Of a stretch of 15,775 nt of DNA, positions 7,086 to 14,368 are shown in pieces; position 1 is the stretch's first letter; each line of letters begins with the position of its first letter. The stretch comes from DASSFZ01 sp036514635. Its GTDB lineage: Bacteria; Chloroflexota; Anaerolineae; Fen-1058. The position numbers and the translations under genes were made by a program. Location of the stretch: NCBI GenBank assembly GCA_036514635.1, contig DATBWU010000033.1, positions 1 to 15,775 on the forward strand, read 5' to 3'. A model generated the notes under the pieces. It saw nothing but the letters and a program-made list of their open reading frames with translations, was not told the origin of the DNA and ran no database searches.

Positions 7086-8315
7086 TTACGCCTGCGCCAA
7101 CTCCTCGAACGGAACAGCCGGATCGCGATAACGCGCCTCGTTTTTTACCTGCGGCAGCGTGGCGACGAGTTTCTCTGCGGCTGCACCCTGCTCCTTCGTC
7201 GGATCGACGATCAGCACGGCTTTCAACCGATCGCCCTTGAGGTAAAAGTAGGCCAGCCCATTCTTGTGGGAGCCGCGCGCGATCGTCCGATCCCAATCGT
7301 ACGTATCGCCCCAGGCTTGTAGATCGAGGTCGAACAGGTCCGAGTAAAAGTATGGAACGTGGTCGTAGGGCAGATTCGCACCGGTCATGTTCAGCCCGGC
7401 GTGCTTGCCTTGCTGCACCGCGTTGTCCCAATGTTCGAGCCGCATGCGGCGAGTGTAGCGCCTATCGAAATAGGCGGCGATGTCGCCCGCCGCGTAAACA
7501 TCGGGCAACGACGTGCGCAGGTATTCATCGACGATGACACCGTTCTCGACGGCCAGACCGGCTGAAGAAGCCAGCTCGGTGCGCGGCGTGATGCCGACAC
7601 CGGCGACGACCGTATCGGCCGGGTATTCCTGGCCGTCAGCCGTGCGCACCGCCTTGACCGCGCCGCTGCCGGTGAACGCGCTGACGGTCTTACCCAATTC
7701 GATCGTTGCGCCTTTCGCGCGAAAAGTGTCCAGGAGGAATTGACCGGCCTCGCGCCCGACCTGCCGCTCGAGCAGCATCGACCCCGTCAAAATCATCGTC
7801 GTCGGCACGCCCGCCTGAACGAAAGCCGATGCGACCTCGGCCCCGATGAACCCGCCGCCGACAATGACGGCTCGTTTCGAGGCGAGCATCGCCGCGCGGA
7901 TCGCATCGGAGTCGGCCAGCGTGCGCAAATAATAAACGCCGCGCAAGTTGCTGCCGTCGAAGTGCAGCCGGCGCGGCTCTCCGCCGGTCGCCAGCAGAAG
8001 TTTCTCGTATCCGATGCTCGAGCCGTCGGCCAGCGTCACGCGCCGATTGGCTAGGTCGATCGCAGCGGCTTTGTGGCTGGTCCAGACTTCGGCCTTGTTC
8101 TCCGCGTAGAACGACACCGGCTTGACGTACACTTTATCTTTCGGGCGCTTGCCCATCAGGTACGCTTTCGACAAATGCGGGCGCGTGTAAGGCAGTTCGG
8201 GTTCGTCGCCGACGATGATAATCCGGCCTTCGGCGTCTCGCTCGCGAATGCCGCGCACGGCGTGATGCGCGGCCAGGCCTGCACCGACGATTAGATAACG
8301 TGTTTGCTCACTCAT
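7086..8315 (-). CDS. FAD-dependent NAD(P)H oxidoreductase, ferredoxin/rubredoxin reductase type
   Basis: 409 residues from ATG 8315 to TAA 7086-7088. It has two dinucleotide-binding folds: FAD site VGAGLAAHHAV (10-20) and NAD(P)H site IVGGGFIGAEVA (151-162). Also seen are LLLATGG (106-112), the second FAD motif VYAAGDIA (273-280), EHWDNAVQQG (294-303) and a C-terminal reductase domain with PYFYSDLFDLDLQ (321-333). This arrangement fits the family of BphA4-like ferredoxin reductases, rubredoxin reductases and AIF-like proteins, which pass electrons from NAD(P)H to a small iron-sulfur or ferredoxin partner. No partner gene is adjacent, so the acceptor is unknown. The start was chosen because GGAGGTGA (8323-8330, minus strand) is 7 nt upstream and the FAD motif then begins near residue 10, as in the family. 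An upstream in-frame extension to 8411 crosses a hairpin and is not credible. Confidence 0.9.
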   Translation of the reverse strand: MSEQTRYLIVGAGLAAHHAVRGIRERDAEGRIIIVGDEPELPYTRPHLSKAYLMGKRPKDKVYVKPVSFYAENKAEVWTSHKAAAIDLANRRVTLADGSSIGYEKLLLATGGEPRRLHFDGSNLRGVYYLRTLADSDAIRAAMLASKRAVIVGGGFIGAEVASAFVQAGVPTTMILTGSMLLERQVGREAGQFLLDTFRAKGATIELGKTVSAFTGSGAVKAVRTADGQEYPADTVVAGVGITPRTELASSAGLAVENGVIVDEYLRTSLPDVYAAGDIAAYFDRRYTRRMRLEHWDNAVQQGKHAGLNMTGANLPYDHVPYFYSDLFDLDLQAWGDTYDWDRTIARGSHKNGLAYFYLKGDRLKAVLIVDPTKEQGAAAEKLVATLPQVKNEARYRDPAVPFEELAQA

Positions 8316-8322
8316 GTCGATC

Positions 8323-8376
8323 TCACCTCCGAGGTGACCGGCACTCGGACTGAAGTGCCGATCACCTGGAATCTTA
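8323..8376 (-). promoter_or_regulatory. Reductase 5' region: extended -10 and overlapping palindromes covering the Shine-Dalgarno
   Basis: Read on the minus strand, TGATAAGAT gives an extended -10 (TAAGAT, 8371-8376). The start point would be near 8364. A 14-bp inverted repeat with one mismatch follows (AGGTGATCGGCACT at 8354-8367; AGTGCCGGTCACCT at 8332-8345; 8-nt loop). Its second arm ends in TCACCT, which also forms a perfect palindrome TCACCTCGGAGGTGA (8323-8337) with the Shine-Dalgarno. The two structures are mutually exclusive: the long hairpin frees the ribosome site and the short one hides it. It could instead be a DNA operator over the start site. Confidence 0.45.
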
Positions 8377-8417
8377 TCATGAATACGCAAAGCGACGCTC
8401 GCGCGATTCAATTTGCG

Positions 8418-8457
8418 CCTGTCCGATGGGACAGGTTCGGGAATTGTCCTGTATAAT
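8418..8457 (+). promoter_or_regulatory. pfkA promoter with TGTCC/GGACA half-sites
   Basis: TATAAT at 8452-8457 is a consensus -10. GGGACA (8428-8433), 18 nt upstream, is a weak -35 (4 of 6). CCTGTCC (8418-8424) and GGACAGG (8429-8435) form a perfect inverted repeat over the -35, and a third half-site TGTCC (8445-8449) abuts the -10. This spacing suggests an operator for an unknown repressor. The predicted start near 8464 leaves a leader of about 65 nt. Confidence 0.5.
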
Positions 8458-8529
8458 TGAAACTGGGAGATCGAGTGTGCCGGGCCGATGGCCCGTGGCG
8501 ATTACCGGACTTATCTAAGGAGTATAGAT

Positions 8530-9621
8530 GTGAGAAGACGAATTGCTCTCTTGACAGGCGGCGGTGATGCGCCTGGCTTGAACGCGGTGGTGCGCGCCGT
8601 CGTGAAGACCGCGGTCGGCGAAAACGGCTGGGATGTGCTGGGCGTGATCGACGGCTACGACGGTTTTATGCGCGAAGGCGGCGTGTGGCACATGACGCTG
8701 GACGACGTCGCCGGCATTTTGCCCGAAGGCGGCACGATCCTCGGCACGGCCAATCGCGGCAACCCGTTCGTGCGCAAGCGGCCCGGCCCTAATGGCGAGA
8801 CGATCTTTGCCGACATCAAGCAAGAGATGGTGAATCGTATTCAAGAGCTGGGCGTGGACGGCATCGTCGTCATCGGCGGCGACGGCACGCTCGGCGCGTC
8901 GCTCCAGTTGATCAAAATGGGCTGCCTGATCGTCGGCGTGCCCAAGACCATTGACAACGATCTGGGCGGCACGGATCAAACCTTCGGCTTCGATACCGCG
9001 TTGACCACCGCGACGGAAGCCGTCGACAAACTTCACACCACGGCGGAATCGCACCGGCGTGTGATCGTCGTCGAGGTGATGGGTCGAGACGCCGGCTGGA
9101 TCGCGATGGGCGCGGGACTGGCCGGCGGCGCGGACGCGATTCTGATTCCTGAGATTCCATTTCACATCGAGGCGGTGTGCCGGCAGATCCGAAATCGCGC
9201 GACGTTTGGCCGGAAATTCAGCCTGGTCGTCGTGTCCGAAGGCGCGCTGCCGGTGGGCGGCGAGCAAGTGTACAAATCCGACGGCGACACGATGTACACG
9301 GCGCGTCTGGGCGGCGTCGGCGCGCGGGTGGCCGAGCAGATCGAGAAGATTGTCGGGCAAGAGACGCGCGTCGTCGTGCTGGGGCACTTGCAGCGCGGCG
9401 GTCGCCCCACGCCGTATGATCGGCTGCTCGGCACGCGCTATGGCGTCCACGCCGTCCGGCTGATCGCCCAGGGCAAGATCGGGCACATGGTCGCGCTGCA
9501 CGGCACGCAGATCACGTCCGTGCCTATCGAGGATGCGGTGTCCAAGCCGAAGCACGTCGATCCGAAAGGCGACCTGGTCCGAACGGCCAAGGACCTGGGC
9601 ATCAGCATGGGTGACGAATGA
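8530..9621 (+). CDS. pfkA: 6-phosphofructokinase, mixed-substrate group
   Basis: 363 residues. Phosphorylates fructose 6-phosphate to fructose 1,6-bisphosphate in glycolysis. Seen: LLTGGGDAPGLNAVVRA (7-23), GGDGT (116-120), PKTIDND (138-144, with the catalytic Asp142), the substrate motif MGRDAGWIA, and GHLQRGG (285-291). The residue equivalent to E. coli Gly104 is Gly119, which favours ATP; the residue equivalent to Gly124 is Lys139, as in PPi enzymes. Gly plus Lys is the pattern of the mixed group, usually ATP-dependent; PPi use cannot be excluded. The start is GTG 8530: AAGGAG at 8517-8522 is 7 nt upstream and the family begins right at this point. The ATG at 8488 has no ribosome site and encodes unrelated residues. 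Overlaps the next gene by 4 nt. Confidence 0.94.
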   Translation: MRRRIALLTGGGDAPGLNAVVRAVVKTAVGENGWDVLGVIDGYDGFMREGGVWHMTLDDVAGILPEGGTILGTANRGNPFVRKRPGPNGETIFADIKQEMVNRIQELGVDGIVVIGGDGTLGASLQLIKMGCLIVGVPKTIDNDLGGTDQTFGFDTALTTATEAVDKLHTTAESHRRVIVVEVMGRDAGWIAMGAGLAGGADAILIPEIPFHIEAVCRQIRNRATFGRKFSLVVVSEGALPVGGEQVYKSDGDTMYTARLGGVGARVAEQIEKIVGQETRVVVLGHLQRGGRPTPYDRLLGTRYGVHAVRLIAQGKIGHMVALHGTQITSVPIEDAVSKPKHVDPKGDLVRTAKDLGISMGDE

Positions 9622-10577
9622 CGGTACGCGCGCTGGTCTTAGGCACGACGGGTTTCATCGGCGGGCAGATTGCGCGCGCGGCGGTGGAGCGCGGCTGGTC
9701 GGTGCGGGCCGCACGCCGCCGTGACGGTTTCTGCGGCGCGCTAGATGACCTGGGCGTGGAGTGGGTCCGCGCCGATCTCAACGATCCGGGTTCGCTCGCC
9801 ACGGCGATGCGCGGTGTCGAGATTGTCTTTCACGCCGCTGCGCGTTACGTGCACACCGGGCGCGGCATCGATCGGGCCGTTGCCGAAGCGTGCGCGGAAA
9901 TGGACCGGGTGCTCAGTGCGTTCCGGCAATCCGGCGCGCAGCGCCTGATTTACACCAGCACCCTCACCACGATTGGTCCAACCCTGGTTCCCGGTCAACC
10001 CACCGACGAGCGCTCCGCGTACATTCCCGGCACGGCCGGCGACGCTTACCATGAGATCAAATGGGCGATGGAATGCGACGCGCTGAGTAGCGGTCTTCCC
10101 GTCGTCGCGTTGTGCCCTACCGTCGTTTTCGGCCCCGGCGATGTGCACCTGTCGATCAGCAAGCCGCTGTTGGCGATTGCGCGCGGGCAGGTGAAGTTCA
10201 GCCTGAACGGCGTGATCAACGTGATCGACGTGCGCGATGTGGCGCAGGCGCACGTTGCAGCGGCGGAGCGAGGTCGGGTAGGGGAGCGGTACATCCTCGG
10301 TGGGCGCAACGTATCGCTGCGGGACTTCATCACGATGGCGGCGCGCGTCTCGAATGTGCCGTCGCCGCGCCTGCGCATCCCTGATGCCGTCGTCAACGCG
10401 GTTGGATCGCTCAGCCATTGGCTGCCCGGTGATCCGGCGGCGGCGCTGCGGACGCTTCACTTGCTTCAACCGTTAAACAATGCCAAAGCAGCCGATGAAC
10501 TCGGCCTGTCGCCGCGCCCGCTCGAAGATACGCTGCGCGACGCGCTGACCTGGTTCCGAACCCATAACTACCTTTAA
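9618..10577 (+). CDS. NAD(P)-dependent epimerase/reductase, extended SDR (dihydroflavonol-reductase-like)
   Basis: 319 residues with the extended-SDR nucleotide motif GTTGFIGG (9-16), the acidic-side strand DLNDPGSLATAMRGVEIVFHAAA, a YTSTLTTIG strand and the catalytic Tyr144-His-Glu-Ile-Lys148. RYILGGRNVSLRDF and a C-terminal substrate-binding part follow. Such proteins act on nucleotide sugars, flavonoid-like or polyketide carbonyls, and the HpnA/DFR-like branch often sits in lipid or glycan pathways; the real substrate is not visible. Its ATG overlaps the pfkA stop (ATGA), so the two are translationally coupled and expressed at matched levels. No sugar-nucleotide genes are nearby. Identification of the superfamily is firm, the reaction is not. 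Confidence 0.85.
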   Translation: MTVRALVLGTTGFIGGQIARAAVERGWSVRAARRRDGFCGALDDLGVEWVRADLNDPGSLATAMRGVEIVFHAAARYVHTGRGIDRAVAEACAEMDRVLSAFRQSGAQRLIYTSTLTTIGPTLVPGQPTDERSAYIPGTAGDAYHEIKWAMECDALSSGLPVVALCPTVVFGPGDVHLSISKPLLAIARGQVKFSLNGVINVIDVRDVAQAHVAAAERGRVGERYILGGRNVSLRDFITMAARVSNVPSPRLRIPDAVVNAVGSLSHWLPGDPAAALRTLHLLQPLNNAKAADELGLSPRPLEDTLRDALTWFRTHNYL

Positions 10578-10617
10578 TTCATAAAGGCTCTTGGCTCTAC
10601 TTGCTGACCCATTCCGG

Positions 10618-10626
10618 TGGTATAAT
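10618..10626 (+). promoter_or_regulatory. Extended -10 before the 127-aa hypothetical
   Basis: TGGTATAAT: a TGn extended -10 with a perfect TATAAT at 10621-10626. No good -35 is seen at normal spacing. The start point would be near 10633, giving a leader of about 40 nt before ATG 10674. Confidence 0.4.
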
Positions 10627-10673
10627 TTTCACGGTGCACTTTGAAGCCAATTCTCCAGGCTGGACAGATACTC

Positions 10674-11057
10674 ATGAACGTCACCGAACCCGAACTGATC
10701 ACTATCGTCGAAGGCCCGCCTCCCGATTTCCGCGTTGCGCCCGAGCTATGGCCGTTGTCGTTGTGGGAAGGTTACACGGCCCAGGCCGTCGCGCTGACCC
10801 AAATGCGCACGTTCAACGGCGCGGCGATGCTCGACCGATGCCTGCGGGCGTGGACCGAGTCGCGCCCTGTCATGCTCGATTTTCCGCAGATGGATGGGCT
10901 GCGGCGCAAAGTTCAGGTGTTGGCTGCGCGCGCGACGAGCGTCGAAGACGGCGACCTGCTTCACCTGTGGGTGGCGTTGCCGGCGGCCGAGGTCTACACT
11001 CGCGAAGATGAGGGTGCGGGCGACGCGAGCGCCCCCGACGACTTCGAAAGTGATTAG
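10674..11057 (+). CDS. Hypothetical protein, 127 aa
   Basis: I do not recognise this family. It encodes an acidic soluble protein starting MNVTEPELITIVEGPPPDFRV. It has a Trp/Leu-rich centre (WPLSLWEGYTAQAVALTQMRTF) and a beta-rich end (DGLRRKVQVLAARATSVEDGDLLHLWVAL), followed by an acidic tail (about 15 residues rich in Asp, Glu, Ala). No membrane segment, signal peptide or metal motif is seen. Codon use matches its neighbours and it has its own -10, so it is likely real. The start could be ATG 10674 or TTG 10641 (11 residues longer); neither has a convincing ribosome site. Its TAG stop overlaps the stop of the minus-strand gene that follows, so the two transcripts converge with no space for a terminator. 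Confidence 0.7.
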   Translation: MNVTEPELITIVEGPPPDFRVAPELWPLSLWEGYTAQAVALTQMRTFNGAAMLDRCLRAWTESRPVMLDFPQMDGLRRKVQVLAARATSVEDGDLLHLWVALPAAEVYTREDEGAGDASAPDDFESD

Positions 11058-12670
11058 TGCTCTATATCTACCAGCACCCCCATCTCGGCCAGAATATTGA
11101 CCAGCTTCGGCCAGTTCTTTTCCCCGACTTTGACGGTCGTCGGGCCGAGTATTTCTCCGATCAATTCTCTCGTCTTGGGCGACGCCTGGAGCGATTTCAG
11201 GATCGCCTGGCTCTTCACCCGCAGCACGATCGTGTGCTCGACCTTAGCCTCGATGCCTTTGCTGCTCCAGCGTTGAACGGCCTTGTGCACCGAGGGCGGC
11301 AGTTCGGCTCCGCTGGCGTGCTTCAGCGAGTCGAGTATGCGCGCCACGTCGATCTTTTGGGCGCGGGCGCGCGCGAGTGAAGCGGGCGTCAGCCGGTACG
11401 TGTACACGTCGCCCGCCGAAACAAAGTCGGCGACGCGAGCGAGTTGAAAGCGATCCAGCCGCCGCGAGGCCGAGACACTGATCGTCGCGTCGGGGTGCAC
11501 TCGATACTGCGATCCCGGTTCGCGCGCGGTGATCGACGTGGCTTCGGTCAGCCCGAGCAGCACCGCGCCGACGGGCGTCACTTTGAAAGCGTTGCTTCCC
11601 CAGTCGATCATCCCCAACCAGAAAAGCGGACGTGTGAGGATGTGCCGGATGAGCGCGCCTTCGATCTTATCCCACGCTTCGAAGCCGCGCAGGTATTCGC
11701 CGGTCGCCGCGTCGCGGATGTACCACGTATCGAATTCGGCGCGGGCGAAATCGGTCGATTGTTGTTTGATGCGCGCGGCGAAGGCGTCGATCGCGTGCCA
11801 CGTATTGGGCAGCGCGGCGCGCAAGTGGCTGAAGATCGCCCGGCGCGCACCGACCGGATCGTTGCTCCACGAACCGGTCGCTTCGGGCTTGAGCGTGTCG
11901 ATGTGGTGCAGGTCGTTCCACGCCGGGTCGTCCGACCAGGCTGTGAACAGGCCGCGCAGCTGATCGAGCGTCGGCGCGCCGAGCCAGGCGAGCACGGGCG
12001 CAGGATCGAGCTTGCGTCGATCGGGCCGGACTAACCGGGCGCGCTGCGCCAGGTGGTTGAGGAATGCCAGCCGATCGGGATCGGGGTCCCGCAGTTGTCG
12101 CGTCCACGCCGCGCGGCGCGGATCGAGCAGGTGCGCCAGGAATGTGCACAGATCGTCGGCGAGTGTCGCATCGCCGGATCGAAACGTGTCGGGTGCGGCC
12201 ACGGGTGGCAGCGTGTCGGTGGGGAGCCCGGGCACAGTCAGCAGGGCGCGCAGTGGATGCAGCTCGGGCGGGGCGACGATCACATCCTGCATGCCGCCCG
12301 GTCTCTGCTCGAAACCGCGGAAGATCAGGCCGAGATACCACAACCCCTCGGCAGGGCTGACCGGCGCACGCCACGGCTGATCGCGTTCGAGTCGCGCCGG
12401 GCCGATCGGGCGGATGCTGCCGAATCGCTGCGCGAACGCCGATGCGCCCATCGATCCGCCGTTGGCGATCAGCGCGCGCAAGGCCTCGCGTTCGGAGGCA
12501 GCCAGTCGTTCTATGATCGCCCGTGCGTGATCAGGGCTGCTCAGCCACGCCGTGATCGCACCCGCGATGGCGCGCGGCTGCGTCGCGTCGAGGGGGACGT
12601 CCCAGCGTGAAGCGATGACGCGCAGCAAAGCCGGCTCGGTGTCGATCAGGTATTGGCGGAGCGGGCGCAT
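11054..12670 (-). CDS. Stand-alone XPB/Ssl2 N-terminal-domain (helicase-associated) protein
   Basis: 538 residues. Residues about 388-475 match the XPB/Ssl2 N-terminal-like domain: YRVHPDATISVSASRRLD, then FVSAGDVYTYRLTPASLARARAQ, then ILDSLKHASGAELPPSVHKAVQRW. The N-terminal part (about 50-90, SEREALRALIANGG) looks like a winged helix, and the middle is helical and poorly conserved. There are no helicase motor motifs (no Walker A GxGKT, no DEAD/DEAH box). Related proteins in Actinobacteria and Chloroflexota are annotated helicase-associated; their role is unsettled, perhaps DNA repair or transcription partners. Start ATG 12670 (MRPLRQYLID) lies 6 nt after a TATACT hexamer, which suggests a leaderless transcript; ATG 12688 is 6 codons upstream but precedes that hexamer. 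A much longer in-frame extension towards 13018 runs antisense through the neighbour and is rejected. Confidence 0.82.
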   Translation of the reverse strand: MRPLRQYLIDTEPALLRVIASRWDVPLDATQPRAIAGAITAWLSSPDHARAIIERLAASEREALRALIANGGSMGASAFAQRFGSIRPIGPARLERDQPWRAPVSPAEGLWYLGLIFRGFEQRPGGMQDVIVAPPELHPLRALLTVPGLPTDTLPPVAAPDTFRSGDATLADDLCTFLAHLLDPRRAAWTRQLRDPDPDRLAFLNHLAQRARLVRPDRRKLDPAPVLAWLGAPTLDQLRGLFTAWSDDPAWNDLHHIDTLKPEATGSWSNDPVGARRAIFSHLRAALPNTWHAIDAFAARIKQQSTDFARAEFDTWYIRDAATGEYLRGFEAWDKIEGALIRHILTRPLFWLGMIDWGSNAFKVTPVGAVLLGLTEATSITAREPGSQYRVHPDATISVSASRRLDRFQLARVADFVSAGDVYTYRLTPASLARARAQKIDVARILDSLKHASGAELPPSVHKAVQRWSSKGIEAKVEHTIVLRVKSQAILKSLQASPKTRELIGEILGPTTVKVGEKNWPKLVNILAEMGVLVDIEH

Positions 12671-12676
12671 GATGGG

Positions 12677-12682
12677 AGTATA
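12677..12682 (-). promoter_or_regulatory. -10 hexamer 6 nt before the XPB-like gene
   Basis: TATACT on the minus strand, followed by CCCATC and then ATG at 12670. The predicted start coincides with the start codon. No Shine-Dalgarno is present. No clear -35 is seen. Confidence 0.4.
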
Positions 12683-12727
12683 GCGCATGTGAGCGAGGGG
12701 GCATGGATATGCCGCCGGCGAATCGAG

Positions 12728-12733
12728 TATAAT
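12728..12733 (+). promoter_or_regulatory. -10 hexamer of the DUF1232 pair
   Basis: TATAAT at 12728-12733. The predicted start near 12740 leaves a 12-nt leader consisting almost only of the ribosome-binding site AGGGAGG (12740-12746), 5 nt before ATG 12752. No convincing -35 hexamer is seen. Divergent from the XPB-like gene promoter about 45 bp away. Confidence 0.5.
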
Positions 12734-12751
12734 TTGCCCAGGGAGGCAGCT

Positions 12752-13102
12752 ATGAGTAAGCGATCGATTCCCCGGCGCGGGGTGTGGGCCGTGATCAAGC
12801 GCCAGTTCCGGTTGATGGTCGCCCTGATGCGCGATCATCGCGTACCGATCTGGATGCGAGCGATTCCACTGATCGGTTTTGTGTATCTCATCTCGCCGAT
12901 CGAGCTTCTGCCCGACGTGGCGCTGCTGCCATTCGGCATCCTGGACGATCTGGTGGTGATCATCCTGTGCCTGACTCTTTTTATGGCGCTCGTGCCGCGC
13001 GAGATTGTCGAGGATCACCTGAGCTGGCTTGACGCCGCCGACATCACCATCGACGACTTGCAGGACGTGCGCCGCCTGCCGCCGCGTCGTGGGAAGGACT
13101 GA
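12752..13102 (+). CDS. DUF1232 membrane protein, first of a tandem pair
   Basis: 116 residues. A basic N-terminus (SKRSIPRRG, then KRQFRLMVALMRDHRVP) precedes the DUF1232 core: IPLIGFVYLISPIELLPD, ALLPFGILDDLVVIILCLTLFMALVP. The hallmark is Y-L-x-S-P-I-x-L-L-P-D followed by G-x-L-D-D-L, with two hydrophobic segments, probably in the membrane. The function of the family is unknown. Strong ribosome site AGGGAGG before ATG 12752. The stop TGA shares its last base with the ATG of the next gene, so the pair is translationally coupled. Confidence 0.88.
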   Translation: MSKRSIPRRGVWAVIKRQFRLMVALMRDHRVPIWMRAIPLIGFVYLISPIELLPDVALLPFGILDDLVVIILCLTLFMALVPREIVEDHLSWLDAADITIDDLQDVRRLPPRRGKD

Positions 13103-13458
13103 TGCGCGGCAATCGACGTTCGCCGTCTTTCTGGACCTCGCTCATCCGGCAGTTGCGCCTGGCCTGGCGCTTGCTGCGCGATTCGCGTGTGCCGATCGTG
13201 CCCAAGCTGCTGCCGCTGGCTGTGCTGGCCTACATCCTCTCGCCGATTGACTTGTTGCCCGATCTCGCACTCGGCCTCGGCCAACTGGACGATCTGGGCC
13301 TGTTCATCCTCGGCCTGCAAGTGTTCCCGCTGATCTGCCCGCCGGAGGTCGTGCGCGCTATCCTCGAAGAGATGGAGGGTAACGTGATCGAAGGCGAGTG
13401 GCGGCGCAGCGATTCGGACCCGCCCTCACGCTCGCACCTCCCCAAATCCGACCACTAG
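13102..13458 (+). CDS. DUF1232 membrane protein, second of a tandem pair
   Basis: 118 residues, clearly paralogous to the gene before it. Shared pattern: basic start, WRLLRDSRVPIVPKLLPLAVLAYILSPIDLLPD, then LGQLDDLGLFILGLQVFPLICPPEVV. The core motif (SPIDLLPD...LDDL) and spacing match, while the C-terminal tail (EGEWRRSDSDPPSRS and onward) is unique, polar and Ser/Pro-rich. Starts by a TGATG overlap with the upstream stop, with no separate promoter. A tandem duplication that kept both copies suggests the two proteins may work together, for example as a heteromer. Confidence 0.87.
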   Translation: MRGNRRSPSFWTSLIRQLRLAWRLLRDSRVPIVPKLLPLAVLAYILSPIDLLPDLALGLGQLDDLGLFILGLQVFPLICPPEVVRAILEEMEGNVIEGEWRRSDSDPPSRSHLPKSDH

Positions 13459-13481
13459 ACTTTATCGGAAACGAACCTGAT

Positions 13482-13569
13482 CCACAAAGGTACACGAAGG
13501 CACACGAAGGTACACGAAGGTACACGAAAAAACATGGGCTATCTTCGCGCCCTTCGTGTGACTTCGTGG
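13482..13569 (+). repeat. Inverted short-period repeat of CACGAAGG type
   Basis: The left arm (13482-13530) has four near-exact 10-nt periods of CACGAAGGTA (the units start about 13484, 13494, 13504 and 13514). The right arm (13543-13569) read on the minus strand starts CCACGAAGTCACACGAAGG. The arms could pair into a long imperfect hairpin. It fills the gap between the DUF1232 pair and the SDR gene, and ends next to GGAGG, the only candidate ribosome site of that gene. Confidence 0.78.
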
Positions 13570-13585
13570 AGGAAATCTATTTCCG

Positions 13586-14368
13586 ATGCTGACGCTGGAC
13601 GCTTATCGGCTCGATGGCCGTGTCGCGATCATTACCGGCGCATCGGGCGGTTTCGGCACGGCGATCGCGCAGTTGTTCGCGCAGGCGGGCGCGCGCTTGA
13701 CGCTGGCCGCCCGACGCGAAGATCGCTTGAAGGACGTGGCCGCGTCTCTTCCGATTCCGAGCGAGCGCGTGCTGGCAGCGCCGATCGACGTGACGATCGA
13801 GCCGCAGGTGGAGCGTATGGTCGATCGGACATTGGAGCGCTTCGGGCGCGTCGACGTGTTGGTGACCGGCGCGGGCCTCATCGCCCGGACGCCGGTCGCC
13901 GCGATTCAGGAGGCCGATTGGGATCGGATGATGGCGGTGAATCTCAAAGGCCCGTTCTTGTGCTGCAAGCACGTCCTGCCGCACATGATCGCGCAGCACG
14001 ATGGCCGTATCGTCAACATCGCGTCGTACTTGGGACTGTTCGCCGGATCGGGCAACACGCCGGCCTACAACGCCTCGAAAGGCGGCGTGGTGATGTTGAC
14101 GCGATCCATCGCCGTGAAGCATGGGCCGGACGGCATCCGCGCCAACGCGATCTGCCCCGGTTTCATCAAGACCGGCTTGAATCGTGAGATCATCGACGAC
14201 ACGCCCGACCCGGCGGCGAAGGAGCGCGAGATCGCCGCAGCGTATCCCTTGAGGCGGCTCGGCACACCGGACGACGTAGCGTATGCGGCGTTGTATCTGG
14301 CGTCCGATGCGTCGAACTGGGTGACGGGCGAGTGCCTGTTGCTGGAAGGCGGGTTGACGGCGGGATGA
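13586..14368 (+). CDS. Classical short-chain dehydrogenase/reductase
   Basis: 260 residues, standard for classical SDRs. NAD(P)-binding TGASGGFG (17-24), the NxxG-type strand VLVTGAGLI, structural Asn in VNLKGPF, Ser147 in NIASYLG, and the catalytic Tyr161-Asn-Ala-Ser-Lys165. The C-terminus AALYLASDASNWVTGECLLLEGG is usual for sugar/polyol or 3-oxoacyl reductases (gluconate 5-dehydrogenase and FabG look alike). Substrate unknown. The Ala-Arg-Arg after the second strand hints at NADPH preference. ATG 13586 is preceded by GGAGG at 13568-13572, an unusually long 13 nt away. Its stop overlaps the start of a secreted phosphatase (ATGA). Confidence 0.9.
   Translation: MLTLDAYRLDGRVAIITGASGGFGTAIAQLFAQAGARLTLAARREDRLKDVAASLPIPSERVLAAPIDVTIEPQVERMVDRTLERFGRVDVLVTGAGLIARTPVAAIQEADWDRMMAVNLKGPFLCCKHVLPHMIAQHDGRIVNIASYLGLFAGSGNTPAYNASKGGVVMLTRSIAVKHGPDGIRANAICPGFIKTGLNREIIDDTPDPAAKEREIAAAYPLRRLGTPDDVAYAALYLASDASNWVTGECLLLEGGLTAG

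Noticed and set aside
8316..8411. N-terminal extension of the FAD reductase
   Set aside because: It crosses the 14-bp hairpin and predicted promoter; ATG 8315 has a strong Shine-Dalgarno and gives the normal distance to the FAD motif.
8488..8529. ATG 8488 as the pfkA start
   Set aside because: No ribosome site precedes it, whereas GTG 8530 has AAGGAG at 7 nt and matches the family N-terminus.
12671..13018. N-terminal extension of the XPB-like protein
   Set aside because: It lies antisense to the DUF1232 gene and crosses both divergent promoters; the composition is unlike the rest of the protein.
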